A DNA stretch of 64,000 bases from Streptomyces marianii (GTDB taxonomy: Bacteria; Actinomycetota; Actinomycetes; Streptomycetales; Streptomycetaceae). The notes under the pieces were generated by a model, which worked only from the letters and a program-made list of their open reading frames with translations, did not search any database and had not been told where the DNA came from. The translations under genes and the position numbers were made by a program. Position 1 is the stretch's first letter. Each line of letters opens with the position of its first letter. Shown in pieces: positions 10,701-19,036 of this stretch. Location: the NCBI RefSeq assembly GCF_005795905.1, contig NZ_VAWE01000001.1, positions 1,488,001-1,552,000 of the forward strand. Direction: 5' to 3'.

Positions 10701-11027
10701 TCAGCCGAGGACCTTCTGCTTCTCGGCCGCGAACTCCTGCTCGGTGAGCAGGCCCTGGGCCTTGAGTTCGCCGAGTTCCTTGAGCCTGTCGATCTTTCGG
10801 CCCATGTCGTCGTCGGGCGGCATCGGCGGGGGCACGGCCGCCTGGGGCGTGCCCGGGGCCGCCTCGGCCGGGGCCGGGGCCTGGGCCTGCTGCTGTTGTT
10901 GCTCCTGCTGTTGCTGGTCCTGCTGTGCCCAGCGGCCCGACTGCCGGCGCGACACGCGGTTGGACACCGCCGTGGCGGTGCCGGCGATGGCGGCGGTGCG
11001 GACCACGCTGCGGATGAGGCGGGGCAT
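10701..11027 (-). CDS. SHOCT domain protein with Gln-rich linker
   Basis: Small protein of 108 residues. A basic, weakly hydrophobic N-terminus (residues 1-30) is followed by a run rich in glutamine (WAQQDQQQQEQQQQQAQ), a Pro/Ala linker, and a C-terminal SHOCT domain: RLKELGELKAQGLLTEQEFAAEKQKVL, matching the family pattern L..L..L...G.IT..EF...K..L. SHOCT domains are short helical modules, often in oligomerising membrane-associated proteins. The gene is just upstream of the ClC gene on the same strand. The Gln run comes from CAG/CAA repeats and may vary in length between strains. Confidence 0.85.
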   Translation of the reverse strand: MPRLIRSVVRTAAIAGTATAVSNRVSRRQSGRWAQQDQQQQEQQQQQAQAPAPAEAAPGTPQAAVPPPMPPDDDMGRKIDRLKELGELKAQGLLTEQEFAAEKQKVLG

Positions 11028-11137
11028 GTCGTCCTCCCGTTCGGGTGAGGCGAAGTCTCCGGTGTGTGACGACCGCGGACGCTGCGGCGGACTGCCCGGG
11101 GCCGGACGCGTCCGGCGGCGGCCGTCCGGTGCGCTGC

Positions 11138-11602
11138 TCAGGCCGCCGTCGTCCCCCGGCCCGACGCGCCCTCGACCTCGTCCAGCGCCGAGAGCAGGGC
11201 CTGGACGGGAATCCGCCCTCCCGCCACCAGCTGCGCCCCGCCGCGCCGCATGGCGCGGGCGAGCGGCGCGGCCCAGGTGTTCTCGTACACGAGGACGGCG
11301 GCGGAGTTGCCCGGCTCGACGGCCGCGGCGGCCTCTTCGACGTCGTCCCGGCCCAGCAGGCCGGAGGACGCTCCTTCGAAGACGGTCAGGTCGAGTGTCC
11401 CGTCGCCGTCCAGGTCGGCGAGTTCCAGGGCCGTGACGGTGCCGTCGGCGTCCTTGCGGACGAACAGCAGGTCGAGAATGCGGATGATCTTCCGGTCGAC
11501 GAGGTCGACGAGCAGTGGAAGGCCCTCGCCCGTCATGCGGTTGCCGGGGAACTCCACCACCAGGTAGTCGACGGGTCCCATTTCTTCGACGTCATCGCTC
11601 AT
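11138..11602 (-). CDS. DUF6325 family protein
   Basis: Protein of 154 residues starting at ATG 11602, with AAGGAG 5 bp upstream. The opening MGPVDYLVVEFPGNRMTGEG and the LVDRKIIRILDLLFV segment match small actinobacterial proteins annotated DUF6325 (formerly near DUF1269); biochemical function is unknown. It is soluble, acidic, and ends with an alanine-rich helix. An alpha/beta ferredoxin-like fold is expected. It sits in a group of small stress-associated genes (SHOCT, GAP, YihY). Confidence 0.8.
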   Translation of the reverse strand: MSDDVEEMGPVDYLVVEFPGNRMTGEGLPLLVDLVDRKIIRILDLLFVRKDADGTVTALELADLDGDGTLDLTVFEGASSGLLGRDDVEEAAAAVEPGNSAAVLVYENTWAAPLARAMRRGGAQLVAGGRIPVQALLSALDEVEGASGRGTTAA

Positions 11603-11858
11603 GACCACTCCTTGCGAGCGCATCAGCGGTCCGGGGCGGCTCGCCTGCCGAACGCTCGGCGCGCCCTCGGGGCGCGTCCCGTAAGCCATTGGAGCACTGG
11701 CCCGAATGCTTCGCACCTCCGGCCGGGCGGCCGTCGCGGTCGGAGGTGCGGCCGGTACGAGGGGCGTTCGGCCGGCTCCCGCCACCGGGTCCGGCCGGAA
11801 GTGCCCGCCTCTCCGTCCGGCGACCGCGGCACCGGGTCTCCACGGCCGACGACTCCCC

Positions 11859-12533
11859 TCAGGCGGTGAGCTGGTAGATGCTGTTCCCCGTCAGCCACAG
11901 GCCCATCACCAGGCAGCCGACGATGATGGCGGGCTCCTGGTGCTCCTGCAGCCAGGTCCGCAGCCGCTTCAGCCGCACCCCCGCCGCCTCGGGCGCGAAC
12001 ACCGTGTACAGCTCGGCCGTGAGCAGACTGGCGGTGGCGAGGATGCAGAACCCGAACAGGGCCGCGTACGACGCGAAGTGGGAGAGGTCCGCGCGCACCA
12101 CCACGGTCGCGGCGGCCGCGACCAGGCCCCAGGGCTGGAGGAAGACGGCGAGAGCGGCGGCCGACCAGGGGGACATCCGGCCCGAACCGCCGTGCGGGTC
12201 GGCCGCGTGTTTGGCCCGGCCCTGCGGCTCGGCGGCCGCCTGGGGCTCCCGCCGCCTGCGCCGGCGGTACTCGCCGTACAGGACCAGCCCGACGCCGATC
12301 GCGAGCTTGGCCGCGAGGGCGACGGTGGAGGGCGGCGACCTGGGCGGGGGCGGCTGACCGCCGGTGAACAGCAGCACCACGGCGATCACGGCGACGAGAC
12401 AGGCCAGCCAGGCCAGGACGAAGACCAGCCCCCGCCAGACGCCCCGGTACGAGGAGAGCACCAGCACGAAGGCCATGATGGGCAGCGGGTCGAGGGTGAT
12501 GGCGACGGCGATGAGCAGCAAGTCGAGGACCAT
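11859..12533 (-). CDS. GAP family (Sap-like) membrane protein
   Basis: Membrane protein of 224 residues, six hydrophobic segments, starting at ATG 12533 after GGAGGGAG. The N-terminus (LLLIAVAITLDPLPIMAFVL) matches the GAP family, named after the mycobacterial Sap protein involved in sulfolipid-1 or glycopeptidolipid export. A hydrophilic loop rich in Arg and Ala lies at residues about 95-125. Its role here is unknown; small-molecule or lipid export is an extrapolation from the mycobacterial members. It is divergent from the YihY gene, with about 236 bp between starts. Confidence 0.82.
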   Translation of the reverse strand: MVLDLLLIAVAITLDPLPIMAFVLVLSSYRGVWRGLVFVLAWLACLVAVIAVVLLFTGGQPPPPRSPPSTVALAAKLAIGVGLVLYGEYRRRRRREPQAAAEPQGRAKHAADPHGGSGRMSPWSAAALAVFLQPWGLVAAAATVVVRADLSHFASYAALFGFCILATASLLTAELYTVFAPEAAGVRLKRLRTWLQEHQEPAIIVGCLVMGLWLTGNSIYQLTA

Positions 12534-12769
12534 GACGCTCCCTCCGGCGGGTTCCCGCGCCGTGCGGTTCGCTCGCGTGCCGGGCCCGTACCGCCGGCCG
12601 CCCCGCTCGAACGCGGGCCGTGCCCGGCCCGCTCCGTCCATGGTCACCTCCGGTGACGGCCGCCCGCAAACAGAGCGCCGAGGTCCCCCGGGGTTCGGGC
12701 GGACACTCCGTCCCGGGATGCCGGTGCGGTCCGGCTCCCGCACTCTTGGTCACAGGGAAGGAGCACGCC

Positions 12770-13714
12770 ATGACCACGCGGCGCCGGGCTCCGGCCTTCC
12801 TCCGCCCGTCGTGGTGGTCGGGACACTTCTCGTCGTGGGGAGCCTCCGCGCGGTCGGCGGCCGAACGCACCGAGACCCGCTTCCCCGTCGTCACCCATCT
12901 GACGGCTCGTATGATCTCGGTCAACATCCTGGACTCCGCCACCCGGCTGGCCGCGCAGTGCTTCCTCACCGCCGTGCCACTGCTGTTCGTGGTCGGGTCC
13001 TTCGCCCCCGAGGCGGTGCGCGATCAGCTGGTCAGCTCGGTGTCGGCGATCTTCGGACTCACCGGGGCCTCGAAGGACCTGCTCGAGCAGGTGTACCGGG
13101 CCACGGACGACAACCTCCGCGAGGCCACCGGCGTGATCGGCGCGCTGATGGTGCTGCTGTCCGCGACGGCCTGCAGCCGGGCGATGCAGCGGCTGTGCAA
13201 GCGGGCCTGGCTCGTCCCGAGGTCCGGGGTGCGGATCGCTCCCTGGCGCTGGCTGGCGTGGATCGGGGTGTGGCTGTCCGTGCTGCTGATCCAGGGGCCG
13301 GTGCGTGAGGGCTTCGGCGTCGGGCTGTGGCTGGCCGTCCCGGTCACCATGCTGTCGCAGATCCTGCTGTGGTGGTGGTCCCAGCACCTGCTGCTGGGCG
13401 GGCTCGTCGGGTGGCGGCCGCTGCTGCCCGGCGCGGTGCTGACGGGCTTCGCCGTGACGGCGCTGTTCATCGGCAGCAAGTACTACATGCCCCGCGCCAT
13501 CGACAAGAGCCTGAGCGAGTACGGGTCGGTCGGCACCGTCTTCACCCTGCTGTCGTGGCTGATCGTGCTGTGTGTCGCGATCGCGCTCGGTGTCACGGCC
13601 GGGGCCGTCCTGGCGAGGGAGCCGTGGCTCGCTCGAAGACTCGGCGACGCCGGCCCGAGCTGGACCACGGCCGACGCCGGGTGGCGGCGCGGAAGGGCGG
13701 GCGGGGACGACTGA
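12770..13714 (+). CDS. YihY/BrkB family membrane protein
   Basis: Protein of 314 residues with about six membrane helices and the YihY/virulence factor BrkB layout, once thought to be RNase BN. Visible features are SAAERTETRFP before the first helix, then CFLTAVPLLFVVGSF, a GVIGALMVLLSATA helix, and a final SWLIVLCVAIALGVTAGA helix. The ATG at 12770 has AAGGAG 6 bp upstream. The last ten or so codons lie inside the first unit of a 39-bp tandem repeat. Function unknown; envelope or osmotic roles are proposed for the family. Confidence 0.85.
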   Translation: MTTRRRAPAFLRPSWWSGHFSSWGASARSAAERTETRFPVVTHLTARMISVNILDSATRLAAQCFLTAVPLLFVVGSFAPEAVRDQLVSSVSAIFGLTGASKDLLEQVYRATDDNLREATGVIGALMVLLSATACSRAMQRLCKRAWLVPRSGVRIAPWRWLAWIGVWLSVLLIQGPVREGFGVGLWLAVPVTMLSQILLWWWSQHLLLGGLVGWRPLLPGAVLTGFAVTALFIGSKYYMPRAIDKSLSEYGSVGTVFTLLSWLIVLCVAIALGVTAGAVLAREPWLARRLGDAGPSWTTADAGWRRGRAGGDD

Positions 13715-13820
13715 CCCGCGGGGCGGCGGGGAGGGGCGGGCGAGGACGACCGACCCGCGGGGCGGCGCGGAAGGGCGGGCGAGGACGACCGACCCGCGGG
13801 GAGGCGGGGAGGGGCGGGCC
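13684..13820. repeat. 39-bp tandem repeat, 3.5 copies, overlapping the 3' end of the YihY gene
   Basis: Units begin at 13684, 13723 and 13762, with a 20-base partial unit from 13801. They differ at only a few positions. Each unit contains GGGCGGGCG and GACCCGCGGG. The first unit holds the stop codon (13712-13714) and the last codons of the upstream membrane protein gene, so the array looks like duplication of that gene's end. The unit is a multiple of 3. Confidence 0.85.
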
Positions 13821-13908
13821 GCGCGGAAGGGCGGTCGGCGCCCGCACCCCGGCGCGCGGGAGCGGGCCGGGCGGGCGGGTGCGGGCCGGGCCGGTGCCCC
13901 ACGCCCCG

Positions 13909-14721
13909 TCAGTGCCCCAGGTCGTGCCCTCCGACATGCCGTGGAGCGGGGGCGCGCTCCAGTTCGTGGCGCAGGTCCTCCAGTTCGCTGCCTCCCGCCA
14001 TCTGCCGGGTCAGCTCGTCCAGGGTGATCTCCGACTTCCTGTGGCTCCCGGCCATCACTCCACGCTTGAGCAGGACGAACCGGTCGCCGACGAGGTAGGC
14101 GTGGTGCGGGTTGTGGGTGATCAGGACCACTCCGAGCCCGGCGTCGCGCGCCGCAGCCACGTACTTCAGCACGACCCCGGACTGCTTGACGCCGAGCGCG
14201 GCCGTCGGCTCGTCGAGGACGAGGACCTTGGCGCCGAAGTAGACGGCACGGGCGATCGCCACGCACTGCCGCTCGCCGCCGGACAGGGTGCCGATGGGCT
14301 GGTCGACGTCGCGCAGGTCGATGCCCATGCGCAGCAGCTCGGCGCGGGTGGTCTCGCGCATGGTGCGGACGTCGAGCCGCCGGAAGGGCCCCTTGCCCCT
14401 GGTCGGCTCCGAGCCGAGGAAGAAGTTCCGCCAGACCGGCATCAGCGGGACCACCGCGAGGTCCTGGTAGACCGTGGCGATCCCGCGGTCGAGGGCCTCC
14501 CGCGGGGAGCCCAGCGAGGTCTCCTCGCCGTCGATGGCGAAGGTGCCGGAGTCGTGCCGGTGCAGCCCCGCGATGATCTTGATGAGAGTGGACTTGCCGG
14601 CGCCGTTGTCGCCGAGGACACAGGTGATCCCGCCCGCGTGGACCTCCAGCGACACGCCTTCCAGCGCACGGATGTTGCCGTAGTACTTGCTGACGTCGTC
14701 GAGTTCCACGAGGGCCGTCAT
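13909..14721 (-). CDS. Sugar ABC transporter ATP-binding protein (single NBD)
   Basis: ATPase of 270 residues with one nucleotide-binding domain: Walker [10 protein letters not shown] near residue 40, Q-loop in VYQDL, signature LSGGERQ, Walker [11 protein letters not shown] and the H-loop ITHNPH. A single NBD of this length resembles FrcA-type importers of the carbohydrate CUT2 class, not the 500-residue RbsA type; the protein presumably works as a homodimer. The start ATG at 14721 overlaps the permease stop (ATGA). It is the last gene of the operon binding protein A, binding protein B, permease, ATPase. Confidence 0.92.
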   Translation of the reverse strand: MTALVELDDVSKYYGNIRALEGVSLEVHAGGITCVLGDNGAGKSTLIKIIAGLHRHDSGTFAIDGEETSLGSPREALDRGIATVYQDLAVVPLMPVWRNFFLGSEPTRGKGPFRRLDVRTMRETTRAELLRMGIDLRDVDQPIGTLSGGERQCVAIARAVYFGAKVLVLDEPTAALGVKQSGVVLKYVAAARDAGLGVVLITHNPHHAYLVGDRFVLLKRGVMAGSHRKSEITLDELTRQMAGGSELEDLRHELERAPAPRHVGGHDLGH

Positions 14722-15773
14722 GTCGTCGCCTCCGCGCGCTTGCGGACCCATGCGTTCAGCAGGGTCGCCAGGAGCAGCATCGCTCCGAGGAAGAACTTGA
14801 ACCAGTCCGGGTTCCACTCCGCGTACACGATGCCCTTGCTGGTCATGCCGAAGATGAAGGCTCCGACCGCGGAACCGATCGCCGAACCGTAGCCTCCGGT
14901 GATCAGACAGCCGCCGATGACGGCCGCGATGATGTAGATCAGCTCGTTGCCGACGCCCTCGCCGGACTGGACGACGTCGAACGAGAACAGCAGGTGCTGG
15001 CCGGAGATCCAGGCGCAGAACGCCACGCCCGTGTACAGCAGGATCTTGGTCCTGGCCACCGGGACGCCGACGGCCCTCGCCGCGCCCGCGCCGCCGCCGA
15101 CGGCGAAGATCCAGTTGCCGAAGCGGGTGCGCAGCAGGATCCAGGTGGCGAGGGCGACGAGGGCGATCCACCACAGGATGGTCGTCTTGACGTCGACGCC
15201 GCCGACGGTGAACGAGGCGAAGACCTTCTTGGCCGCGGGGAAGCCCGCCATGTCGGCGATGGTCTTCGTCGACACGGTGCCGCTGATCAGCTTGGTGAAG
15301 CCGAGGTTCATGCCGGTGAGCATCAGGAACGTGCCGAGCGTGATGATGAAGCTCGGCAGTCTCGTGCGCACCAGCATGACGCCGTTGAAGGCGCCGATCG
15401 CGAGGGTGACCAGGAGCGACACCAGGGCGCCGACCCACACGTTCGCCGTCATCTGGTAGCTGAACATCGAGGAGACCAGGGCGGAACTGGTCACCAGCAC
15501 ACCGGCGGAGAGGTCGAACTCGCCGCCGATCATCAGCAGGGCGATCGGCACGGCCATGATGCCGATGGTGGATGCCGCGTACAGCACGGTGCTCAGGCTG
15601 GAGGCGCGCAGGAAGGTGTCGGCCACGATCGAGAAGAAGAGGAACACGGCTGCCGCGCCGACGACCGAGCCCAGCTCGGGGCGGCCGAGCAGCTTCTTCC
15701 ACGGCGAGGTGCGCAGCAGCCGCTCGTCCGACGGGCCGGTCCGGTCGTGGGCCGGTGGTGCGGTCGCGGTCAT
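14718..15773 (-). CDS. Sugar ABC transporter permease (CUT2/BPD_transp_2 type)
   Basis: Integral membrane protein of 351 residues, about ten helices, in the RbsC/FrcC permease family. Typical blocks are [26 protein letters not shown] and [19 protein letters not shown]. It forms the channel of the importer served by the two binding proteins. The ATG at 15773 overlaps the stop of binding protein B, and its own stop overlaps the ATPase start, so three genes are translationally chained. Substrate is not readable from the permease; the nearby inositol-dehydrogenase-like gene suggests a cyclitol or pentose/hexose. Confidence 0.92.
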   Translation of the reverse strand: MTATAPPAHDRTGPSDERLLRTSPWKKLLGRPELGSVVGAAAVFLFFSIVADTFLRASSLSTVLYAASTIGIMAVPIALLMIGGEFDLSAGVLVTSSALVSSMFSYQMTANVWVGALVSLLVTLAIGAFNGVMLVRTRLPSFIITLGTFLMLTGMNLGFTKLISGTVSTKTIADMAGFPAAKKVFASFTVGGVDVKTTILWWIALVALATWILLRTRFGNWIFAVGGGAGAARAVGVPVARTKILLYTGVAFCAWISGQHLLFSFDVVQSGEGVGNELIYIIAAVIGGCLITGGYGSAIGSAVGAFIFGMTSKGIVYAEWNPDWFKFFLGAMLLLATLLNAWVRKRAEATT

Positions 15774-16783
15774 CGGGTCCCCCGCTCCGTGTAGTCCTGC
15801 AGTTCGGCGGCGTCCTTCTCGGTGATGATCTGCGGGCCGGTGAGGACGGGCCGTCCGCCGCCGAGCACATCGGCGTTGTAGCGGTAGAGCCACAGCAGAT
15901 CCACTGCCTCGTAGCCCTGGAGGTACGGCTGCTGGTCGACGGCGAAGCCGAGGTCGCCGGACTTGAGCCCCGCGACGACCTTGGCGTTCAGGTCGAAGGT
16001 GTCGATCTCGGCCTCGCTGCCCGCGGTCCGCTTCGCCTGGACGGCGGCGTCGGCGAACGGCGCGCCGAGGGTGACGACCGCGTCGATGGACGGGTCGGTC
16101 TGGAGCTTGGCCTCGATGGCCGCCTGGACGTCGGGCATGTTGGTGCCGTCGACGTACAGGTTCTGCAGAGCGCCGCCGAAGGTCTTCCCCGCCCCGGAGC
16201 AGCGCTGCTCGTGGCCGACGTTGCCCTGCTCGTGCAGGACGCAGAGCGCCTTCTTCCGCCCGCGCCGGTCGAGTTCCTCGCCGACGGCCTCGCCGGCGAC
16301 GGTCTCGTCCTGGCCGATGTGGGTGAGGGCCCCGTACGCCTTGGACTCGGCCGAGCCGGAGTTCACGGTGATCACCGGGATCCCGGCCCTGGTGGCCTTG
16401 GCGACGACGTCCTTCATGGCGCCGGGCTTGGCGAGCGTGACGATCAGCCCGTCGACCTTCTGGTCGATGTACGTCTGGACCAGCTGTGCCTGCTGCTGCG
16501 CCTCGTCGCTGTGGGCGTACAGGAACTTGACGTTGTCCTTCACCGCGGCCTGCTTGGCGCCCCTCTGGACGATGTCCCAGAAGGTGTCGCCGTCTCCCGA
16601 GTGGGTGACCATCGCGAACGTCCAGCGCGGTGTGTCGACCGCCGCCCGTCCCTGCGCCTCCGCCGCCCTGCGGGCGTCCTCGGCGCGTTTGCCGCCGGTG
16701 GCGCTGCACCCCGCGAGGGAGGCCCCGAGCACCGCCGCCAGCACCGCGCCGATCGCACGTACCCCTGTCCGAACCCTTGCCAC
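15770..16783 (-). CDS. Sugar ABC transporter substrate-binding lipoprotein B
   Basis: Periplasmic-binding-protein-like lipoprotein, 337 residues if started at GTG 16783 (GAGGGG 9 bp upstream). A signal peptide ends in the lipobox LAGC (Cys26). The mature protein is a peripla_BP_4 type sugar binder with [31 protein letters not shown] and [12 protein letters not shown]. It is a clear paralogue of the upstream gene, sharing long stretches such as [11 protein letters not shown]. An ATG at 16882 overlaps the upstream stop as ATGA and would add 33 residues before the signal peptide; translational coupling favours it, signal-peptide length argues against it. Confidence 0.9.
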   Translation of the reverse strand: MARVRTGVRAIGAVLAAVLGASLAGCSATGGKRAEDARRAAEAQGRAAVDTPRWTFAMVTHSGDGDTFWDIVQRGAKQAAVKDNVKFLYAHSDEAQQQAQLVQTYIDQKVDGLIVTLAKPGAMKDVVAKATRAGIPVITVNSGSAESKAYGALTHIGQDETVAGEAVGEELDRRGRKKALCVLHEQGNVGHEQRCSGAGKTFGGALQNLYVDGTNMPDVQAAIEAKLQTDPSIDAVVTLGAPFADAAVQAKRTAGSEAEIDTFDLNAKVVAGLKSGDLGFAVDQQPYLQGYEAVDLLWLYRYNADVLGGGRPVLTGPQIITEKDAAELQDYTERGTR

Positions 16784-16878
16784 GACGCCGTGCCCCTCTT
16801 GCTCCGCCTGCTGTACTCCGGCGCAAGTATCCCTGAGCACGATCGACGGCGCGGCCTGCGGGTGGGTGGTGGGGCGGG

Positions 16879-17871
16879 TCATCGGGTGCCGTCGGCCGTG
16901 AGCTTCTCCAGTGCGGGGACGTCCTTCTCCGTCACCAGAGCGGGTCCCGTGAGCACCGGCTTGCCGCCGCCGATGACGTTGCCGTTGGTCTTGTTGAGCC
17001 ACAGTTCGTCGACGGCGAGGTAACCCTGGAGGTAGGGCTGCTGGTCGACGGCGAAGCCGATCTCCTTGGCCTTGAGTCGCTTGACGACCTCGGCGTTCAG
17101 GTCGAAGGTGTCGATCTCGGCCTCGCTGCCGGCGGTCCGTTTCGCCTGCACCGAGGCGGCCGCGAAGGGGGCACCCAGGGTGACGACCGCGTCGATGTCC
17201 TGCCCGCTCTGCAGCTTCGCCTCGATGGAGGAGGTGGAGGCGGGCATGTTGGTGCCGTCCACGTTGAGGTTCTCGACGGTGCCCCCGAAGGTCTTCCGCA
17301 CGCCCGCGCAGCGCTCCTCCAGCGAGACGTTGCCCTGCTCGTGGATGACGCAGACGGCCTTCTTCCTGCCGCGCTTGTTCAGCTCCTCGCCGACGGCCTC
17401 GCCGGCGACCGACTCGTCCTGGCCGATGTGGCTGAGCGCGCCGACCTCCTGGGAGAACCGGCCGCCGGAGTTGATCGTGACGACGGGTATCCCGGCGGCG
17501 ACCGCCTTCCTGACGACGTCCTTGACCGCCTCCGGCTTGGCGAGGGTGACGACGATGCCGTCGACCTTCTGGTCGATGTACGTCTGGACCAGCTGGGCCT
17601 GCTCCTTGCCCTCCTTGTTCGCGGCGTACAGGAACTCGACGTTGTCCTTGGCGGCCGCGTCCTTCGCTCCGCGTTGGACGATGTCCCAGAAGGTGTCGCC
17701 CTCGCCGGAGTGGGTCACCATGGCGATCTTCAGCCGCTCGGTGGTCGCGGGCTTGCCGCCGGTGCCGCCTTCGGCCTTCTCCTCGGAGCCCTTGCCGCCG
17801 GAGCTGCTGCATCCGGCCACGGCGAGTGCGAGTGCGGCGAGCAGGACTGCTGCCGTGCGGGGTGTGCGCAT
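16879..17871 (-). CDS. Sugar ABC transporter substrate-binding lipoprotein A
   Basis: Lipoprotein of 330 residues, first gene of the transporter operon. The signal peptide ends in the lipobox VAGC (Cys21), followed by a Ser/Gly/Lys-rich linker to about residue 45, then a two-lobed sugar-binding fold: [19 protein letters not shown] at the start, NSGGRFSQEVGALSHIGQDE at the ligand-facing hinge, and [14 protein letters not shown] near the end. It delivers a sugar to the permease encoded downstream. A clear promoter (TTGACG-17-TAGAAA) lies about 50-75 bp upstream, with a GntR-type box above it. Confidence 0.92.
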   Translation of the reverse strand: MRTPRTAAVLLAALALAVAGCSSSGGKGSEEKAEGGTGGKPATTERLKIAMVTHSGEGDTFWDIVQRGAKDAAAKDNVEFLYAANKEGKEQAQLVQTYIDQKVDGIVVTLAKPEAVKDVVRKAVAAGIPVVTINSGGRFSQEVGALSHIGQDESVAGEAVGEELNKRGRKKAVCVIHEQGNVSLEERCAGVRKTFGGTVENLNVDGTNMPASTSSIEAKLQSGQDIDAVVTLGAPFAAASVQAKRTAGSEAEIDTFDLNAEVVKRLKAKEIGFAVDQQPYLQGYLAVDELWLNKTNGNVIGGGKPVLTGPALVTEKDVPALEKLTADGTR

Positions 17872-17918
17872 GGTGGGGTCCGCCTTCTCTCCCGGCCGCC
17901 CGGTTGCGGCTGGATGAG

Positions 17919-17947
17919 TTTCTACGGGGGCGGCGCCACCCCGTCAA
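17919..17947 (-). promoter_or_regulatory. Promoter of the sugar transporter operon
   Basis: On the minus strand TTGACG (17947-17942) and TAGAAA (17924-17919) are separated by exactly 17 bp, a good match to the vegetative sigma-factor pattern of Streptomyces. The predicted RNA start near 17912 leaves a leader of about 40 bases before the ATG at 17871. Confidence 0.72.
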
Positions 17948-17951
17948 TACT

Positions 17952-17963
17952 TTGTCCGAACAT
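17952..17963. promoter_or_regulatory. Putative GntR operator B
   Basis: TTGTCCGAACAT on the plus strand (ATGTTCGGACAA on the operon strand) is an imperfect palindrome ending 4 bp upstream of the -35 hexamer of the transporter promoter. The same box at the same distance occurs before the dehydrogenase promoter at 18985-18996. Shared core on the sense strand: TGT, two variable bases, GGACAAA, three variable bases, TTGAC. Confidence 0.62.
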
Positions 17964-18040
17964 TCTTACGCGGACCCGCGGCGGCGGAACAGGCCCGGCC
18001 GCGCGCCGTCCGGGTACGTCCGGCTGCGTCCGCCACGCCC

Positions 18041-18077
18041 GTCCGGCTGTCTCCGGCTGTCTCCGGCTGTCTCCGGC
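18041..18077. repeat. Short 10-bp direct repeat
   Basis: The unit GTCTCCGGCT is repeated about three and a half times between the transporter operon promoter and the 3' end of the GntR gene. No function is evident. Confidence 0.7.
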
Positions 18078-18161
18078 GAGCGTCCGCCCGCACGGCACGG
18101 AACGCGCGACGACGCGCCGGTACCGGACGTCGAGACGGGGCGAACGCCGCCCGCTGCGGAA

Positions 18162-18935
18162 CTACGGCCGGACGAGGAGCTGGAACTCGAAGGCGTACCG
18201 GGAGGCCCGGTAGACGTGCGAGCCGAACTCGACGGCCCGCCCGGTGTCGTCGAACGTCGTCCGCTGCATCGTCAGCAGCGGGGCGCCGACCTCCTCGCCG
18301 AGCAGCCGGGCCTCGTCACCGGAGGCGGCGCACGCCCCGACCGACTGCCGGGCGCTGTGCAGGGAGATGCCCGCGTTGCGCATCATCCGGTAGAGCCCCG
18401 TGGACTCCAGCTGCTCGGTGTCCAGCGGCAGCAGCCCCGCAGGCAGATGGTTGCTCAGATGGGCCATCGGCTCGCCGTGGGCCGAGCGCAGCCGCTCCAC
18501 GAGGTGGACGTCGCTGCCCTCCGGCACCCCGAGGGCCGCCGCGACCTGCGCGGTCGCCGGCTCGACGGTGTTGCGCAGGACCCGGGTGGCGGGCCGCTGC
18601 CCCGCCGCCTCCAGGTCGTCGTAGAGACTGCTCAGCTCCAGCGGGCGCTTGACCTGGCTGTGCACGACCTGGGTGCCCACGCCCCGGCGGCGCACCAGCA
18701 GCCCCTTGTCGACGAGCGACTGGATGGCCTGGCGGACGGTGGGCCGGGACAGCCCGAGCCTGCCCGCCAGCTCGATCTCGTTGCCGAGGAGGCTGCCGGG
18801 CGTGAGCGCGCCGTGCTCGATGGCCGCCTCCAGCTGCTGGGACAGCTGGAAGTACAGCGGAACCGGGCTGGCACGGTCCACGCTGAGCTGGAGCCGCGCG
18901 GTGGCGTCCGTCGTGTCTCTCGGCTGCTTGGGCAC
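18162..18935 (-). CDS. GntR family transcriptional regulator with UTRA domain
   Basis: Regulator of 257 residues. An N-terminal winged helix-turn-helix (residues about 20-85) includes PLYFQLSQQLEAAI, NEIELAGRLGLSRPTVRQAI and VRRRGVGTQV; the C-terminal UTRA ligand-binding domain follows (residues about 100-245, HutC subfamily). It likely senses a sugar or its phosphate and controls the adjacent transporter operon and the divergent dehydrogenase; two shared palindromes support this. The start is GTG 18935, with no good ribosome-binding site. The UTRA domain retains the ERLRSAHGEPMAH strand. Confidence 0.9.
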   Translation of the reverse strand: MPKQPRDTTDATARLQLSVDRASPVPLYFQLSQQLEAAIEHGALTPGSLLGNEIELAGRLGLSRPTVRQAIQSLVDKGLLVRRRGVGTQVVHSQVKRPLELSSLYDDLEAAGQRPATRVLRNTVEPATAQVAAALGVPEGSDVHLVERLRSAHGEPMAHLSNHLPAGLLPLDTEQLESTGLYRMMRNAGISLHSARQSVGACAASGDEARLLGEEVGAPLLTMQRTTFDDTGRAVEFGSHVYRASRYAFEFQLLVRP

Positions 18936-18984
18936 GCTGCGAGGGTAGTCGCAGGGCCTGATGACGGGAAGTTGTGTCGTTCGG

Positions 18985-18996
18985 TTGTCAGGACAA
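18985..18996. promoter_or_regulatory. Putative GntR operator A
   Basis: TTGTCAGGACAA, with 5-bp arms TTGTC/GACAA, lies between the divergent gntR and dehydrogenase genes and ends 4 bp before a TTGACA hexamer. It matches operator B (17952-17963) in sequence, orientation and spacing to the -35 box. Confidence 0.65.
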
Positions 18997-19000
18997 ATGC

Positions 19001-19030
19001 TTGACAGGGCCCTTGGGCGGCCTCCACCTT
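19001..19030 (+). promoter_or_regulatory. Promoter of the Gfo/Idh/MocA gene, probably leaderless
   Basis: A perfect TTGACA (19001-19006) is followed after 18 bp by CACCTT, a weak -10. RNA would start at or within a base or two of the ATG at 19037. No ribosome-binding site precedes that ATG, which fits a leaderless message. Confidence 0.55.
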
Positions 19031-19036
19031 TGGGCC

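Noticed and set aside
12534..12769. Search for a regulator site in the GAP-YihY divergent gap
   Set aside because: No clear -35/-10 pair or palindrome stood out.
18985..18996. Considered as an attachment site or mobile-element end
   Set aside because: No integrase or transposase gene nearby; the matched site at 17952 with identical promoter spacing fits an operator better.
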